Notes under the pieces: model-generated
Told to the model about the DNA's origin: nothing
Database searches by the model: none
What the model saw: only the letters and a program-made list of their open reading frames with translations
Shown here: one piece after another, positions 35,756 to 45,611 of the stretch
Position numbering within the stretch: position 1 is the first letter of the stretch
Layout: each line of letters opens with the position of its first letter
DNA from: Corynebacterium appendicis CIP 107643
Lineage (GTDB): Bacteria; Actinomycetota; Actinomycetes; Mycobacteriales; Mycobacteriaceae
Length of the DNA stretch: 64,000 nt
Reading direction: 5' to 3'
NCBI RefSeq assembly: GCF_030408415.1
Contig: NZ_CP046976.1
Location: 1,798,001 to 1,862,000, forward strand
Position numbers and translations under genes: made by a program

Positions 35756-38167
35756 ATGAAGACGAATTTGCTGCGATCCGATGCACAACACCGCGCCGAG
35801 CTGATCAGCGGGGTCCACTACGACATCGCGCTGGATATCACCGGCACGGACACCTTCACCGCGCGCACGACGGTGACGTTTGAATCAAAAGAGGGCGAGA
35901 CGTTCTTCGACCTCGTTGCGGACAGCTTCGAGGCAAGGCTCGACGGCACGCTTATCGACGGCCGCGCCCTCCCCCTTACCCCCGGCCCCCACGAGCTGAC
36001 CGTGACCTCCACCCACACCTATTCCCGCACGGGCGAGGGCCTGCATAAATTCACCGACCCGGCTGACGGCAAGGACTACCTGTACACCCAGTTCGAGCCT
36101 GCGATGGCGATGCGCACCTTCGCGTGCTTCGACCAGCCCGACCTCAAGGCGACCTATGAGATTTCGGTGACCGCGCCGGAACGCTATGTGGTGGTGCTCA
36201 ACGAGGCCGTGGAGCGCACCGACAACGGCGACGGCACCGCCACCACCCGCACGACGATCGACTACCCGCTGTCGACCTACCTCATTTGCGTGTGCGCCGG
36301 CGAATTCGAGCGCGTCGCCGATACCTTCACCTTCACCGATAACGGTGAGGAGCGGACAATCGAGCTGGGCCTCTACGCACGTGCAAGCCTCATTCCGCAC
36401 ATGGATTCGGAGCGCCTGTTCGCACAGACGAAGGACGGTTTCGATTTCTACCACGAGAAATTCGGCCGCACCTACCCGTTCGGCGACAAGTACGACCAGA
36501 TCTTCTGCCCCGAGTACAACATGGGCGCGATGGAGCACGTCGGTGCGGTGACCTACCGTGACGAGTACGTCTTCACATCCGAGCCGACTCCGTACCGTCT
36601 CGAGCGCCGCAACGACACGATCCTCCACGAGATGGCCCACATGTGGTTCGGTGACCTGGTCACAATGCAGTGGTGGGACGATCTGTGGCTCAACGAGTCC
36701 TTCGCGACCTGGTCCGCCGCAACAGCCCAGGTGGGCATCGGCGAGTACCCGGAGGCGTGGACGACATTCGCCTCGGTAGAGAAGGCATGGGCCTACAACC
36801 AGGACCAGCTGCCGTCGACGCACCCGATCGCGGCTGACGCGCCCGATATCGAGACTGCCGAGCAGAACTTCGACGGCATCACCTACGCCAAGGGCGCCAG
36901 CGTGCTCAAGCAGCTCCAGGCTTATGTCGGTTACGAGGAGTTCTTCGCCGGGGTTCGCACTCACTTCGACAATCACGCCTACTCCAATGCGGAGTTCGCG
37001 GATTTGCTTGGGGCGCTCGAGGAAGCGTCGGGACGCGACCTGTCCGACTGGGCGCAGCAGTGGCTGCGCACCACCGGCGTGTCCCGTTTGCGCCCGGACA
37101 TCTCCGCAGACAGCTTCGCCGTCGTGCAAGAGTCCGATGTGATGCGCACGCACCGCGTCCGCGTCGGCCTGTACTCGCTTATCGACGGCACCGTCACCCG
37201 CATCAAACAAGTCGAACTGGATGTCTCCGGCGAGCGCACCGAGATCCCCGAGCTGGCGGGCGTGGAGCACGACCTCACGTTGGTCAACGACGATGACCTC
37301 ACCTACTGCCTCATGGGCCTGACCGAGGAGCATCAGCGTTTCGCCCTGGAACACCTCGGCGATATCGAGGACTCCCTCGCACGCACTCTCGTGTGGTCGT
37401 CGTTGTGGGAGTCCGTGCGTGACGGCTTCCTGCCCGCCCGTCAGTTCGTCCAGCTGGTGGCACGCTTTGCCCGCCAGGAGACTCACCCGAGTGTGCAGGA
37501 GCGTCTGCTCGCCCAGGCAACCCAGGCAGTCAAGCAGTACGTCGCCGACGACTGGCGCGCCGAGGGCATGGCGCTGCTCAACACCGCTTTCCGCGGCGCC
37601 GAGCCCGCTGTCGTCTTCGACCGGGCCCTGGCCCGCCTCACTCCGGAAAAGGAGACGGTGGACCACTTCACGCAGCTGCTGGAGACCTCAGATAACCAGG
37701 AAGTGCGCTGGCTGGCCATCACCGCGCTCATCGCCGCCGGCGAGTTGGATCTGTCGGCTGCCGAGGAAGAAAAGGATTCCTCCTCGGAGGGGGCGGTGTC
37801 GAGGCTGAGGGCGCGGGCGAGCGTCGATAAGCGCTGGGCGTGGGACAAGCTGGTGAACGAGGACCTCACCAACCTCGAATCCCGCTACCTCATGGATGGC
37901 CTGACCTTCTCCCGCGAGGGCCTCGACGGCTTGACCGACGAGTACTTCCGTGTGGCGCCGCAGCTGTGGGAGCGTCTGACCAACGAGATGGCGCAGCGCA
38001 CGCTCGAGGGCATATACCCGCTGTGGGATGTCTCCGAGGAGGCGATCGCGAAGGCCGATGAAATGCTGGCCAGCGATATCCCGGCTGGTCTGCGCCGCAT
38101 CATCTCCGAGGGCCAGGACCGCGCCGCCCGCGCACTGCGGAACCGCAAGGTGGACGCGCAGGCCTAA
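35756..38167 (+). CDS. pepN: Aminopeptidase N (M1 family)
   Basis: This is an 803-residue zinc metallopeptidase. The zinc site is HEMAH (His291, Glu292, His295) with Glu314 in NESFA, the standard HExxH-18-E spacing. The substrate-anchoring motif reads GAMEH (257-261) rather than the usual GAMEN. The C-terminal half is the ERAP1-like helical domain. The enzyme removes N-terminal residues from peptides in the cytoplasm. The ATG at 35756 has no Shine-Dalgarno. Three 11-mer copies lie inside this gene region (35950, 37177, 37822). A hairpin terminator separates it from the convergent metB. Confidence 0.94.
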   Translation: MKTNLLRSDAQHRAELISGVHYDIALDITGTDTFTARTTVTFESKEGETFFDLVADSFEARLDGTLIDGRALPLTPGPHELTVTSTHTYSRTGEGLHKFTDPADGKDYLYTQFEPAMAMRTFACFDQPDLKATYEISVTAPERYVVVLNEAVERTDNGDGTATTRTTIDYPLSTYLICVCAGEFERVADTFTFTDNGEERTIELGLYARASLIPHMDSERLFAQTKDGFDFYHEKFGRTYPFGDKYDQIFCPEYNMGAMEHVGAVTYRDEYVFTSEPTPYRLERRNDTILHEMAHMWFGDLVTMQWWDDLWLNESFATWSAATAQVGIGEYPEAWTTFASVEKAWAYNQDQLPSTHPIAADAPDIETAEQNFDGITYAKGASVLKQLQAYVGYEEFFAGVRTHFDNHAYSNAEFADLLGALEEASGRDLSDWAQQWLRTTGVSRLRPDISADSFAVVQESDVMRTHRVRVGLYSLIDGTVTRIKQVELDVSGERTEIPELAGVEHDLTLVNDDDLTYCLMGLTEEHQRFALEHLGDIEDSLARTLVWSSLWESVRDGFLPARQFVQLVARFARQETHPSVQERLLAQATQAVKQYVADDWRAEGMALLNTAFRGAEPAVVFDRALARLTPEKETVDHFTQLLETSDNQEVRWLAITALIAAGELDLSAAEEEKDSSSEGAVSRLRARASVDKRWAWDKLVNEDLTNLESRYLMDGLTFSREGLDGLTDEYFRVAPQLWERLTNEMAQRTLEGIYPLWDVSEEAIAKADEMLASDIPAGLRRIISEGQDRAARALRNRKVDAQA

Positions 38168-38179
38168 GTGATTCCGGGG

Positions 38180-38200
38180 CTGGATGCAATCTGCATCCAG
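38180..38200. terminator. Hairpin terminator between pepN and metB
   Basis: CTGGATGCA and TGCATCCAG form a perfect nine-base stem with a three-base loop, exactly between the two convergent stop codons. No T-run follows, so intrinsic termination may be weak. Confidence 0.5.
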
Positions 38201-38209
38201 CGGACCCGG

Positions 38210-39406
38210 TCAGAGCTTCGCGAGCGCCTGCTCCAGATCGGCGATGAGGTCGGCCTCGTCCTCGATGCCGACGGAGATACGCACGAGCTCTGGCGGGACC
38301 TCGAGCGCGGAACCTGCGACGGAGACGTGGGTCATGGTGGCCGGGTGCTCGAGGAGGCTCTCGACGCCGCCGAGGGATTCGGCGAGACAGAAGAGCTTGG
38401 TGGAGCGGCAGAAGGTCTCGGCCTGCTCGACGGTGTTGAAGGCGACAGAGACCATGCCGCCGAAACGGCTCATCTGGCGGGCGGCGATGTCGTGGCCCGG
38501 GTGGTCCTCGAGCCCCGGGTAGTAAACGCGGGCGACCTTGTCGGAGGCCTGCAGGTGCTTCGCCACAGCCTCGGCGTTGTCGCAGTGCTTGTCCATGCGC
38601 ACGCCGAGGGTCTTCAGGCCGCGGCCGGTGAGGTAGGTGTCGAAGGGCGACGGGATCGCGCCGATCCAGCCGAAGAAGAAGCGAAGCTGGTCCTCGAAAT
38701 CGTTCAGCTTGTCGAAGCTGGCTGCGGTCACGCCGGTCACGCCTTTCGACTCGGTGTCCGCGGGCCGGTTGGCGCACACGACACCGCCGACGACGTCGGA
38801 GTGGCCGCCGATGTACTTGGTGGTCGAGTGGAGCACCACATCCGCGCCGAGCTCCAGCGGCTGCTGCAGGTACGGGGAGGCGAAGGTGTTGTCGACGACG
38901 AGGGTGGAATCGCCCTTGACCTCTGCGAGGGCCTGGATATCGGCGATGGACAGCAGCGGGTTCGTCGGGGTCTCCACCCACACGACTTTGGTGTTGTCCT
39001 GGATCGCGGCGGCGACCTCGTCGGTGTTGGTGATATCCACCGGGGTGTTCTCGATCCCCCACTGGGTGAAGATCTGCTGGATCAGGCGGTAGGTACCGCC
39101 GTAGGCGTCGTTGCCGATGACAATGTGATCGCCAGGTTTGAGCAGGATGCGCAGCACGGTATCCACCGCGGCCATGCCGGAGGAGTAGGCGACGCAGTAG
39201 TCGGCCTTCTCCAGCGCGGCGACGGTCTTCTCCAGCGCCGTGATGGTCGGGTTGCCCACGCGGGTGTATTCGTAGCCGTTGCGGGTCACCGCCAGGTCGT
39301 CCTGCGCGAAGGTGGTCGACGCGTAGATGGGGGTGTTGATCGACCCGTAGAGGGAGTCGGGCTCGTACCCAGCGTGGATGGAATCGGTGCTAAATCCGGC
39401 AGACAT
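38210..39406 (-). CDS. metB: Cystathionine gamma-synthase
   Basis: This is a 398-residue PLP enzyme of the Cys/Met metabolism family. The cofactor lysine is Lys197 in [15 protein letters not shown]. The N-terminal [13 protein letters not shown] and the YTRVGNPT segment place it with MetB rather than MetC. It makes cystathionine from an activated homoserine and cysteine in methionine synthesis. AAAGGA lies six bases before the ATG at 39406, and a GTG just upstream is less likely. A degenerate McbR-type operator lies 30 bases upstream of the ATG. Confidence 0.9.
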   Translation of the reverse strand: MSAGFSTDSIHAGYEPDSLYGSINTPIYASTTFAQDDLAVTRNGYEYTRVGNPTITALEKTVAALEKADYCVAYSSGMAAVDTVLRILLKPGDHIVIGNDAYGGTYRLIQQIFTQWGIENTPVDITNTDEVAAAIQDNTKVVWVETPTNPLLSIADIQALAEVKGDSTLVVDNTFASPYLQQPLELGADVVLHSTTKYIGGHSDVVGGVVCANRPADTESKGVTGVTAASFDKLNDFEDQLRFFFGWIGAIPSPFDTYLTGRGLKTLGVRMDKHCDNAEAVAKHLQASDKVARVYYPGLEDHPGHDIAARQMSRFGGMVSVAFNTVEQAETFCRSTKLFCLAESLGGVESLLEHPATMTHVSVAGSALEVPPELVRISVGIEDEADLIADLEQALAKL

Positions 39407-39435
39407 CACAATCCTTTCTTATCCTCCTCGCACAA

Positions 39436-39451
39436 TAGACCAAGCGGTTCA
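39436..39451 (-). promoter_or_regulatory. Possible McbR operator upstream of metB
   Basis: TAGAC, six bases, then GTTCA matches eight of ten fixed positions of the C. glutamicum McbR operator (TAGAC-N6-GTCTA), which represses methionine genes including metB. Position and target gene fit; the second half-site is imperfect. Confidence 0.35.
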
Positions 39452-39517
39452 TTACGCCCATGGCGGGTGGTGGATTACATTCACGGACCCGCAAGCGCGC
39501 AGCGTAGGATGAGGAGG

Positions 39518-39973
39518 ATGACTACCAACGCGAGCGGCGACGCCGAGAACACGGCCCAAACGATGTATGAGGCACTCGGGGAGGATTTCTTCCGCCGGCT
39601 TGTCGGGGGCTTCTACAAGCAAGTGCGTGACGACGACCTGATCGGCCCCATGTACCCCGAAGGCGACTTCGAAGGAGCAGAAGACCGGCTCCGGTGGTTC
39701 CTCGTGCAGTACTGGGGCGGGCCGCAGACCTTCTCCGAGCGCCGCGGGGCTCCGATGCTGCGCCGGCGCCACTTCCCCTACACAATCGGCCGCGCGGAAG
39801 CGGAGCGCTGGCTGCAGCTGATGGAGAATTCCCTCGACCAGTTCACCGAGGACGAACTGCTGCCGGCCCAGCGTCACGCATTGTGGAACCACATGCAGCG
39901 CGTGGCGTACATGATGATCAACCAGCCGGAAGACCACCCGGGAATGAGTCCGCAGGGCGGCAATTTGATGTAG
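39518..39973 (+). CDS. glbO: Group II truncated hemoglobin (trHbO)
   Basis: The 151-residue protein follows GlbO closely: Tyr33 at position B10 in GGFYKQV, GPMYP, EGAEDRLRWFLVQYWGGP, the proximal histidine His85 (F8) in RRRHFPY and Trp98 (G8), the hallmark of group II/III truncated globins. It binds heme and is expected to handle O2, NO or peroxide. The ATG at 39518 is used by homology of the following residues; an ATG at 39509 is also in frame. It is divergent from metB. Confidence 0.92.
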   Translation: MTTNASGDAENTAQTMYEALGEDFFRRLVGGFYKQVRDDDLIGPMYPEGDFEGAEDRLRWFLVQYWGGPQTFSERRGAPMLRRRHFPYTIGRAEAERWLQLMENSLDQFTEDELLPAQRHALWNHMQRVAYMMINQPEDHPGMSPQGGNLM

Positions 39974-40044
39974 CGGCGCAGGTGCGGGAAATTCGCACCG
40001 TGAAAACACCCACATAGTTAGTTTGCTGAAACTACGATGGCGTC

Positions 40045-41250
40045 ATGCCATCTACGGTGATCAGTCCTTCACAGACATTGCTCGCGGTCGTGCCGCCGCT
40101 CGTGGAGAGCGGGCAGATAGCGGCCCCGTACGCCGCCGTGGATATCGCAGCCTTCGACTACAACGCGAAGCAGATGGTCGGCCGGGCGCGGGGGTTACCG
40201 ATCCGGGTGGCGTCGAAGTCGCTGCGCAGCGTCGCAGCACTCCGGAGGGCGCTTGACCACGACGGTTTCCAGGGGATTTTGTCCTACAGCGTGCCGGAGG
40301 CGATCCACCTGGCACAGGCGGGATTCGACGATATCGTCGTGGCCTACCCGTGTGTGAACACAGCGGCTCTCAGAGAGCTCGCGGCGGACCAGAAATTGCG
40401 CGAGACCATCACCGCGATGGTGGACTGCACCGAGCACCTCGAGCTGATTGAGGCGGCAGCGCAGGGCGCGGGGCCGGTGCGGGTGGCCATCGATTTGGAC
40501 TGCACGCTCCACCTGCCCGGCGCGGTCATCGGGCCGCGGCGCTCCCCGGTGCGTACGCCGGAGCAGGTGGAGGAGCTGGCGGGGGCGATCGTCGATAAGC
40601 GTTGCCTGCGTCTGGTCGGCGTCATGGCGTACGAGGGGCAGGTCGCGTCGGTCGCTGATGCGGAATCGGGCGTGGCGGGTTCCGTGAAGCGGTGGTTGCG
40701 GCGCACGTCGATGGAGCAGCTGGCGCCGCGCCGAAAGGCGTGCATCGACGCGGCGCGGCAATTCGCGGACCTGGAATTTGTCAACGGCGGCGGGACGGGC
40801 TCGCTGGACGTGAGCGCCGACGAGGGAACCCTGACGGAGCTCGCGGCGGGCTCGGGCTTTTACACGCCGGTCATCTTCGACAACTTCGCCACCGTCAACC
40901 ACCGCGCGGCCGCATTCTTCATCTGCCAGGTCTCCCGCATCCCGGCGAAGGGCTGGGCGACGGTGAACTCAGGCGGGTGGATCGCGTCCGGCCCGCCCGC
41001 CGCGGACCGCGTGCCCGTGGCCGTGCACCCCGGCGGACTGAAATATTCCGCGACGGAGGGCGCGGGCGAGGTGCAGACCCCGCTCCACGGGCCGGGCGCG
41101 AGCAGCGTGCGCGTCGGCGACCTCGTGTGGTTCCGCCACGCAAAAGCCGGAGAGATGACGGAGCACGTCGACGGAATCGTCGCCGTCCACCCGGACGGGA
41201 CAGCAGAAACGTGGGACACATACAGAGGAAATGGGTGGACGCTGCGATGA
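40045..41250 (+). CDS. PLP-dependent alanine-racemase-fold protein (amino acid deaminase/aldolase-like)
   Basis: The 401-residue fold-type III PLP protein has its cofactor lysine at Lys58 in VASKSLRS, the phosphate-binding region near VNGGGTGS, and a C-terminal beta domain (GDLVWFRHAKAGEMTEHVDGIV) with His and Cys-poor metal-site positions as in D-threonine aldolase and D-serine dehydratase. The exact reaction is uncertain. The stop overlaps the following oxidase start by four bases (ATGA), a pairing that is conserved in many actinobacteria as far as I know. The 11-mer occurs as IVDKR. Confidence 0.85.
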   Translation: MPSTVISPSQTLLAVVPPLVESGQIAAPYAAVDIAAFDYNAKQMVGRARGLPIRVASKSLRSVAALRRALDHDGFQGILSYSVPEAIHLAQAGFDDIVVAYPCVNTAALRELAADQKLRETITAMVDCTEHLELIEAAAQGAGPVRVAIDLDCTLHLPGAVIGPRRSPVRTPEQVEELAGAIVDKRCLRLVGVMAYEGQVASVADAESGVAGSVKRWLRRTSMEQLAPRRKACIDAARQFADLEFVNGGGTGSLDVSADEGTLTELAAGSGFYTPVIFDNFATVNHRAAAFFICQVSRIPAKGWATVNSGGWIASGPPAADRVPVAVHPGGLKYSATEGAGEVQTPLHGPGASSVRVGDLVWFRHAKAGEMTEHVDGIVAVHPDGTAETWDTYRGNGWTLR

Positions 41251-42592
41251 CCTTCACAATCAGCGAACCTGAAATGCGCACGGGCCAAAGTTTCACCAAC
41301 TGGTCGGGGTCGGTGAGCACCAACCCGACGGCGTTCTACTACCCCGCCACCATCGAGGAAGTCCAGCGCATCGTGCGCACGCTGCCTGCGGGCCAATCTG
41401 TGCGCACGGTCGGCGGCGGCCACTCGTTCACGCCGGTCGCAGCGGGCACGCAGGCGATGATCAGCCTGGACAAGCTCGCGGGCATCATGCGCATCGACAC
41501 GGAGACCAAGCGCGTGCGCTTCCTCGCCGGCACGCGCCTGCACCGCATCCCGGAATACCTCCAGCCGTTCGGCCTCGCGCTCGCCAACCAGGGCGACATC
41601 GACGTCCAGTCGGTCGCCGGCGCGATCTCCACATCGACGCACGGCACGGGCATCGAGTGGACCGGGTTCGCGGGCACAGTCACCGGCATTTCGCTTATCG
41701 ACGCCACCGGTGAGCGCCGCGACTACTCCATCGACCCCGATCCGGACATGCTCCGTTTGGTGACCGTCTCACTGGGCGCCCTGGGCGTCGTCGTCGAGGT
41801 GGAAATGCAGTGCGTCGACGCCTTCGACCTGCTGGCGGAAGAGGGCGCCGAAAGCCTGGATGCGGTGCTCGATTCGTGGGAGGAGCGCTCCCGCGCCGTC
41901 GACCACTACGAGGCGTTCTGGTTCCCGCACACCGGCCGCGCGATGGTGAAGTCCAATACGCGCCTGGCCCCCGGTGTGCGGGCGCCCGGCGGCGAGCCGA
42001 AAGTGCGCGGTAAATTAACCCGTTTCCTCGAAGACGACGTGATCGGCAACGGCGCCTTCGCCGCCTCCCTGGCAGTCGCACGGGCGATTCCGCGCACCAC
42101 TCCCGTGCTGAACAACATCGCGGCAAGCGCCATGGCCGCGAACCGCTACCGCTCCCGCGCCCACGACGTGTTTGCTACCCCGCGCCGGGTTCGCTTCCAC
42201 GAAATGGAATTCGCGGTGCCCCTCGAGGCCGGGCCGGAGGCGGTGCGCGAAATCAATCGGGAATTTGAGCGCCGCAACTGGCTCATCCCCTTCCCCTGGA
42301 GCTGCGCACCACCGCCGCGGACGATGTAGCGCTGTCCACTTCCACTGGGCGGGAGTCGATGTACATCGCCTTCCACGTGTCTAAGGCGATGAATCCGCAC
42401 GAGTTCTTCCCCGCGATCCAGGACATCTTGAAAGCCGCGGGCGGGCGCCCCCACTGGGGCAAGATGCACACGCTCGGCCGAGAAGACTTCGCGGAGATGT
42501 ACCCGCGTTTCGACGAATTCTGCACCCTGCGCGAGCAGATGGACCCGACCCGGAAATTCGGGTCGGAACACCTGACGCAACTGTTCGGATAA
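41247..42592 (+). pseudogene. FAD-linked sugar-1,4-lactone oxidase (ALO family), frameshifted
   Basis: Two frames make one D-arabinono-lactone-oxidase-like protein of about 447 residues. The first frame (41247-42329) carries the PCMH-type FAD domain, with VGGGHSFTPVA including His59 at the usual flavin-attachment position. After a C-run at about 42292-42298 the frame slips. The product then reads through a nonsense tail to a TAG at 42327, while the other frame continues with the expected LELRTTAADDVALST and the conserved HWGK motif, ending at 42592. One added C would restore the gene. It may be a real inactivation or a homopolymer error. It is coupled to the PLP gene upstream and contains one 11-mer. 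Confidence 0.82.
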
Positions 42593-42595
42593 GGG

Positions 42596-43276
42596 TTAAC
42601 CGAACAGGTTGATCCCGCCGGAGGTGTAGTAGACGCTGCCGAACGGGGCATCGAGGCGGATCCACCGGCCCGCGGTGGAGATGCGCATGTGCCGCGGGAT
42701 CTCCACCGGGGCGCTCGGGCCCGGTATGAGTCCGAGCGAGGTGCAGGTGAAGATCATCCGCATCGGCACATCGACCGGAGTGCCGCCGGTCTTTTCGGTG
42801 TCGGCGGTGAGCACGATCTGCTCGAGAAGCGAGCGCGGCGGGCCCATCGGCCCGGAGAACTGGCGCGCCAAGCGGCGGCCCTGGTCAGCGAGGTCGCGCA
42901 CCACGTGAACCGGCACAATATCGCGCTGGACGTAGCCGGACTTCGGCGGCAGTGCGCCCAGCCAATTCGCGTCACGTGCCGGTCCGATCTCCAACGGCCC
43001 GTTGGAGGAGCCGGAGCTTAGATCGGTAACGCCGGCGAGGGCGTCGCGCAGGTCCTGCAGCGAGACCACTGCCCCGTCGCGGGAGGCCTGCCCCGCCACC
43101 CGGCGCGAGGCCACACAGCTAAACGGCGTGGTCACGAACACGTCGACGGAGGGGGTGGGGGCGGCAGGAAGCGTCGATAAGCGTGCTGAACCTGTTGCTT
43201 CCAGATGAAGCGCACGCTCGACGAGCGCCTTGAGCCCGGCTGCCCCCGACTCGACCGTGAGTGTCTCTGTACCCAC
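42596..43276 (-). CDS. Conserved hypothetical protein
   Basis: The 226-residue protein lacks signal peptide and membrane segments. It is rich in Val, Pro and Ser. Its C-terminal half has VPVHVVRDLADQGRRLARQFSG and a run of beta-strand-like segments ending in FGSVYYTSGGINLFG. I do not recognise a family. The GTG at 43276 overlaps the stop of the thioesterase gene (TAGTG), so it is translationally coupled to it and to ettA upstream. The stop abuts the end of the convergent lactone oxidase. The 11-mer is read here in a third frame (RLST). Confidence 0.75.
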   Translation of the reverse strand: MGTETLTVESGAAGLKALVERALHLEATGSARLSTLPAAPTPSVDVFVTTPFSCVASRRVAGQASRDGAVVSLQDLRDALAGVTDLSSGSSNGPLEIGPARDANWLGALPPKSGYVQRDIVPVHVVRDLADQGRRLARQFSGPMGPPRSLLEQIVLTADTEKTGGTPVDVPMRMIFTCTSLGLIPGPSAPVEIPRHMRISTAGRWIRLDAPFGSVYYTSGGINLFG

Positions 43277-43698
43277 TAGTTTGCGGACTCGCCGGAACCG
43301 GCGTTCAGGATGCCGCGCTCTGCCTGCGTGATCTCGCGCGGGGCGGCGGTGGTGAGATCCACGGCGACCAGCACCGTGTTGACCACGCCGCACACACGGC
43401 CCTGACGGTCCTTGAGGTCCTGGCGCGTCTTGAACGATGTGTTGCCGATCTCCGTGACTGTTGTCTCCACTTCGACCGCGGTCGTGTCCGCCATGACAGG
43501 GCGCAGGTAATCGATGTCCACGTGGCGGACGAACACCCCGAATTCCTGGTCGCGGTCGGCGAAATTCTCGCGCAGGAACGCGATGCGCGCCTCCTGGGAG
43601 ATGTCCAGGAACTTGCAGTTGTTCAGGTGGTCGTACCGGTCGAAATCGTTCCAGCGCAGCGTGATGTGCTGGATATTGTTCGGGGCGTTGTCAGCCAT
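43276..43698 (-). CDS. Acyl-CoA thioesterase (4HBT hotdog fold)
   Basis: This 140-residue hotdog-fold thioesterase has the 4HBT motif in LRWNDFDRYDHLNNCKFLDI (catalytic Asp and the following HLNN) and the long central helix FLDISQEARIAFLREN. These enzymes hydrolyse acyl-CoA thioesters in the cytoplasm. It lies between ettA (76-base gap with a terminator) and the coupled hypothetical gene. Confidence 0.88.
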   Translation of the reverse strand: MADNAPNNIQHITLRWNDFDRYDHLNNCKFLDISQEARIAFLRENFADRDQEFGVFVRHVDIDYLRPVMADTTAVEVETTVTEIGNTSFKTRQDLKDRQGRVCGVVNTVLVAVDLTTAAPREITQAERGILNAGSGESAN

Positions 43699-43729
43699 GA
43701 GTCCGTGGATCCTTTCTCTTAAAGCGAGT

Positions 43730-43760
43730 CCACCCGCGCGGATCGTGGTTGCGCGGGTGG
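43730..43760 (-). terminator. Hairpin downstream of ettA
   Basis: CCACCCGCGC and GCGCGGGTGG form a perfect ten-base stem 14 bases after the ettA stop on the minus strand. Confidence 0.55.
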
Positions 43761-43774
43761 GTGAGCTGCGTGGA

Positions 43775-45445
43775 TTAGCGCGTCAGCTTGCGGTGCGTGA
43801 CGCGGGACGGCTTGGCGGCTTCCTCGCCGAGACGCTCCACCTTATTGGCTTCGTAGTCGCCGAAGTTGCCTTCGAACCAGAACCACTTGCCTTCCTCAAT
43901 ATTGCCCTCCCAGGCGAGGATGTGTGTGCAAGTTCGGTCGAGGAACCAGCGGTCGTGCGAAATGACCACGGCACAGCCCGGGAATTTCTGGAGCGCATTC
44001 TCCAAAGAGCTCAGGGTTTCGACGTCGAGGTCGTTGGTCGGCTCGTCGAGGAGGATCAGGTTTCCGCCCTGCTTGAGGGTCAAAGCCAGGTTCAGGCGGT
44101 TGCGCTCACCACCGGAGAGAACCTTAGACGGCTTCTGCTGGTCCGGCCCCTTGAAGCCGAACGCGGACAGGTACGCGCGCGACGGCATTTCGTTCTGGCC
44201 GACGTGAATGTAATCGAGCCCGTCGGAGACGACCTCCCACACCGTCTGCTCTGGGTCGATGTTCTCGCGGTTTTGGTCCACGTACGAGATCTGCACAGTG
44301 TCGCCGACCTCGACCGAACCGGAATCCGGCTCCTCGAAACCGACGATCGTCTTGAACAGCGTCGACTTACCCACACCGTTCGGGCCGATGACACCGACGA
44401 TGCCGTTGCGCGGCAGCGTGAACGACAGGTCCTTGATCAGAGTGCGGCCGTCGAAGCCCTTGTTCAGGTCCTTGACCTCGACGACCTTGTTGCCCAGGCG
44501 CGGCGGCGTCGGGATCTGGATCTCCTCGAAGTCGAGCTTGCGGTACTGCTCCGCCTCGGCAGCCATCTCCTCGTAGCGCTCCAGGCGCGCCTTGTTCTTC
44601 GCCTGGCGTGCCTTCGGCGAGGAGCGGACCCACTCCAGCTCGCCCTTCAGTCGCTTCTGCAGCTTCTGGTCCTTCTTGCCCGCGATCTCGAGGCGCTCAG
44701 CCTTCTTCTCCAGGTAGGTGGAGTAGTTGCCCTCGTACGGGTAGAGCTTGCCGCGGTCGACCTCGCAGATCCACTCCGCGACGTGGTCGAGGAAGTAGCG
44801 GTCGTGGGTAACGGCCAGGACGGCGCCCGGGTAGTCCTGGAGATGCTTCTCCAGCCACAGGACACTCTCGGCGTCGAGGTGGTTCGTCGGCTCGTCGAGA
44901 AGCAGCAGGTCCGGCTGGGACAGCAGCAGCTTGGCCAGTGCCACGCGGCGGCGCTCGCCACCCGAGAGGTTGGTCACCGGGGAATCCGACGGCGGGCAGC
45001 GCAGTGCCTCCATGGCCTGCTCGATCTTGGAGTCGACCTCCCACGCGTCAGCCGCGTCGAGCTCCTCCTGCAGCTTGCCCATTTCCTCCATGAGCTCGTC
45101 GGAGTAGTTCGTGGCCATCTCCGCGGCGATCTCCTCGAAGCGCTGCTTCTTCTCGAAGATGTCGCCCAGGCCCTCTTCGACATTCTCGCGTACCGTCTTC
45201 TCCTCGTTCAGTGGCGGTTCCTGGAGCAGGATGCCCACGGTCGCGCCCGGGTCGAGGAATGCCTCGCCGTTATTCGGCTGGTCGATGCCCGCCATGATCT
45301 TCAGCAGCGAGGACTTGCCCGCGCCGTTGGGGCCCACGACACCGATCTTGGCGCCCGGGTAAAAAGCCATCGTGACATTGTCCAGAATGACCTTGTCACC
45401 GACCGCCCTGCGAACATTTTTCATCGTGTAGATGAACTCGGCCAC
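43775..45445 (-). CDS. ettA: Energy-dependent translational throttle protein EttA (ABC-F)
   Basis: The 556-residue soluble ABC-F ATPase has two nucleotide-binding domains: Walker A GPNGAGKSS and GPNGVGKST, signature LSGGERRRVALA and LSGGERNRLNLA, and an arm/linker of charged helices between them (KKAERLEIAGKKDQKLQKR). There are no membrane segments. EttA binds the ribosomal E site and gates the first elongation step according to the ATP/ADP ratio. Length and both linkers fit EttA rather than Uup or resistance ABC-F proteins. Confidence 0.94.
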   Translation of the reverse strand: MAEFIYTMKNVRRAVGDKVILDNVTMAFYPGAKIGVVGPNGAGKSSLLKIMAGIDQPNNGEAFLDPGATVGILLQEPPLNEEKTVRENVEEGLGDIFEKKQRFEEIAAEMATNYSDELMEEMGKLQEELDAADAWEVDSKIEQAMEALRCPPSDSPVTNLSGGERRRVALAKLLLSQPDLLLLDEPTNHLDAESVLWLEKHLQDYPGAVLAVTHDRYFLDHVAEWICEVDRGKLYPYEGNYSTYLEKKAERLEIAGKKDQKLQKRLKGELEWVRSSPKARQAKNKARLERYEEMAAEAEQYRKLDFEEIQIPTPPRLGNKVVEVKDLNKGFDGRTLIKDLSFTLPRNGIVGVIGPNGVGKSTLFKTIVGFEEPDSGSVEVGDTVQISYVDQNRENIDPEQTVWEVVSDGLDYIHVGQNEMPSRAYLSAFGFKGPDQQKPSKVLSGGERNRLNLALTLKQGGNLILLDEPTNDLDVETLSSLENALQKFPGCAVVISHDRWFLDRTCTHILAWEGNIEEGKWFWFEGNFGDYEANKVERLGEEAAKPSRVTHRKLTR

Positions 45446-45611
45446 TTAAGTCCCCTTTACATGCGTGTAGGTGGAAAAACGTAAATCACCACAAAGGGTA
45501 CATCACGGGCTTGGCGCGCAGACTCGCTCAGTGGCACCGCGGGCAACTGGCGCGCAGCACAGCGCGCACCCCGCGCCGGAACGTGGAGGTGCGCGCGTGG
45601 GAGCAGCTGCG

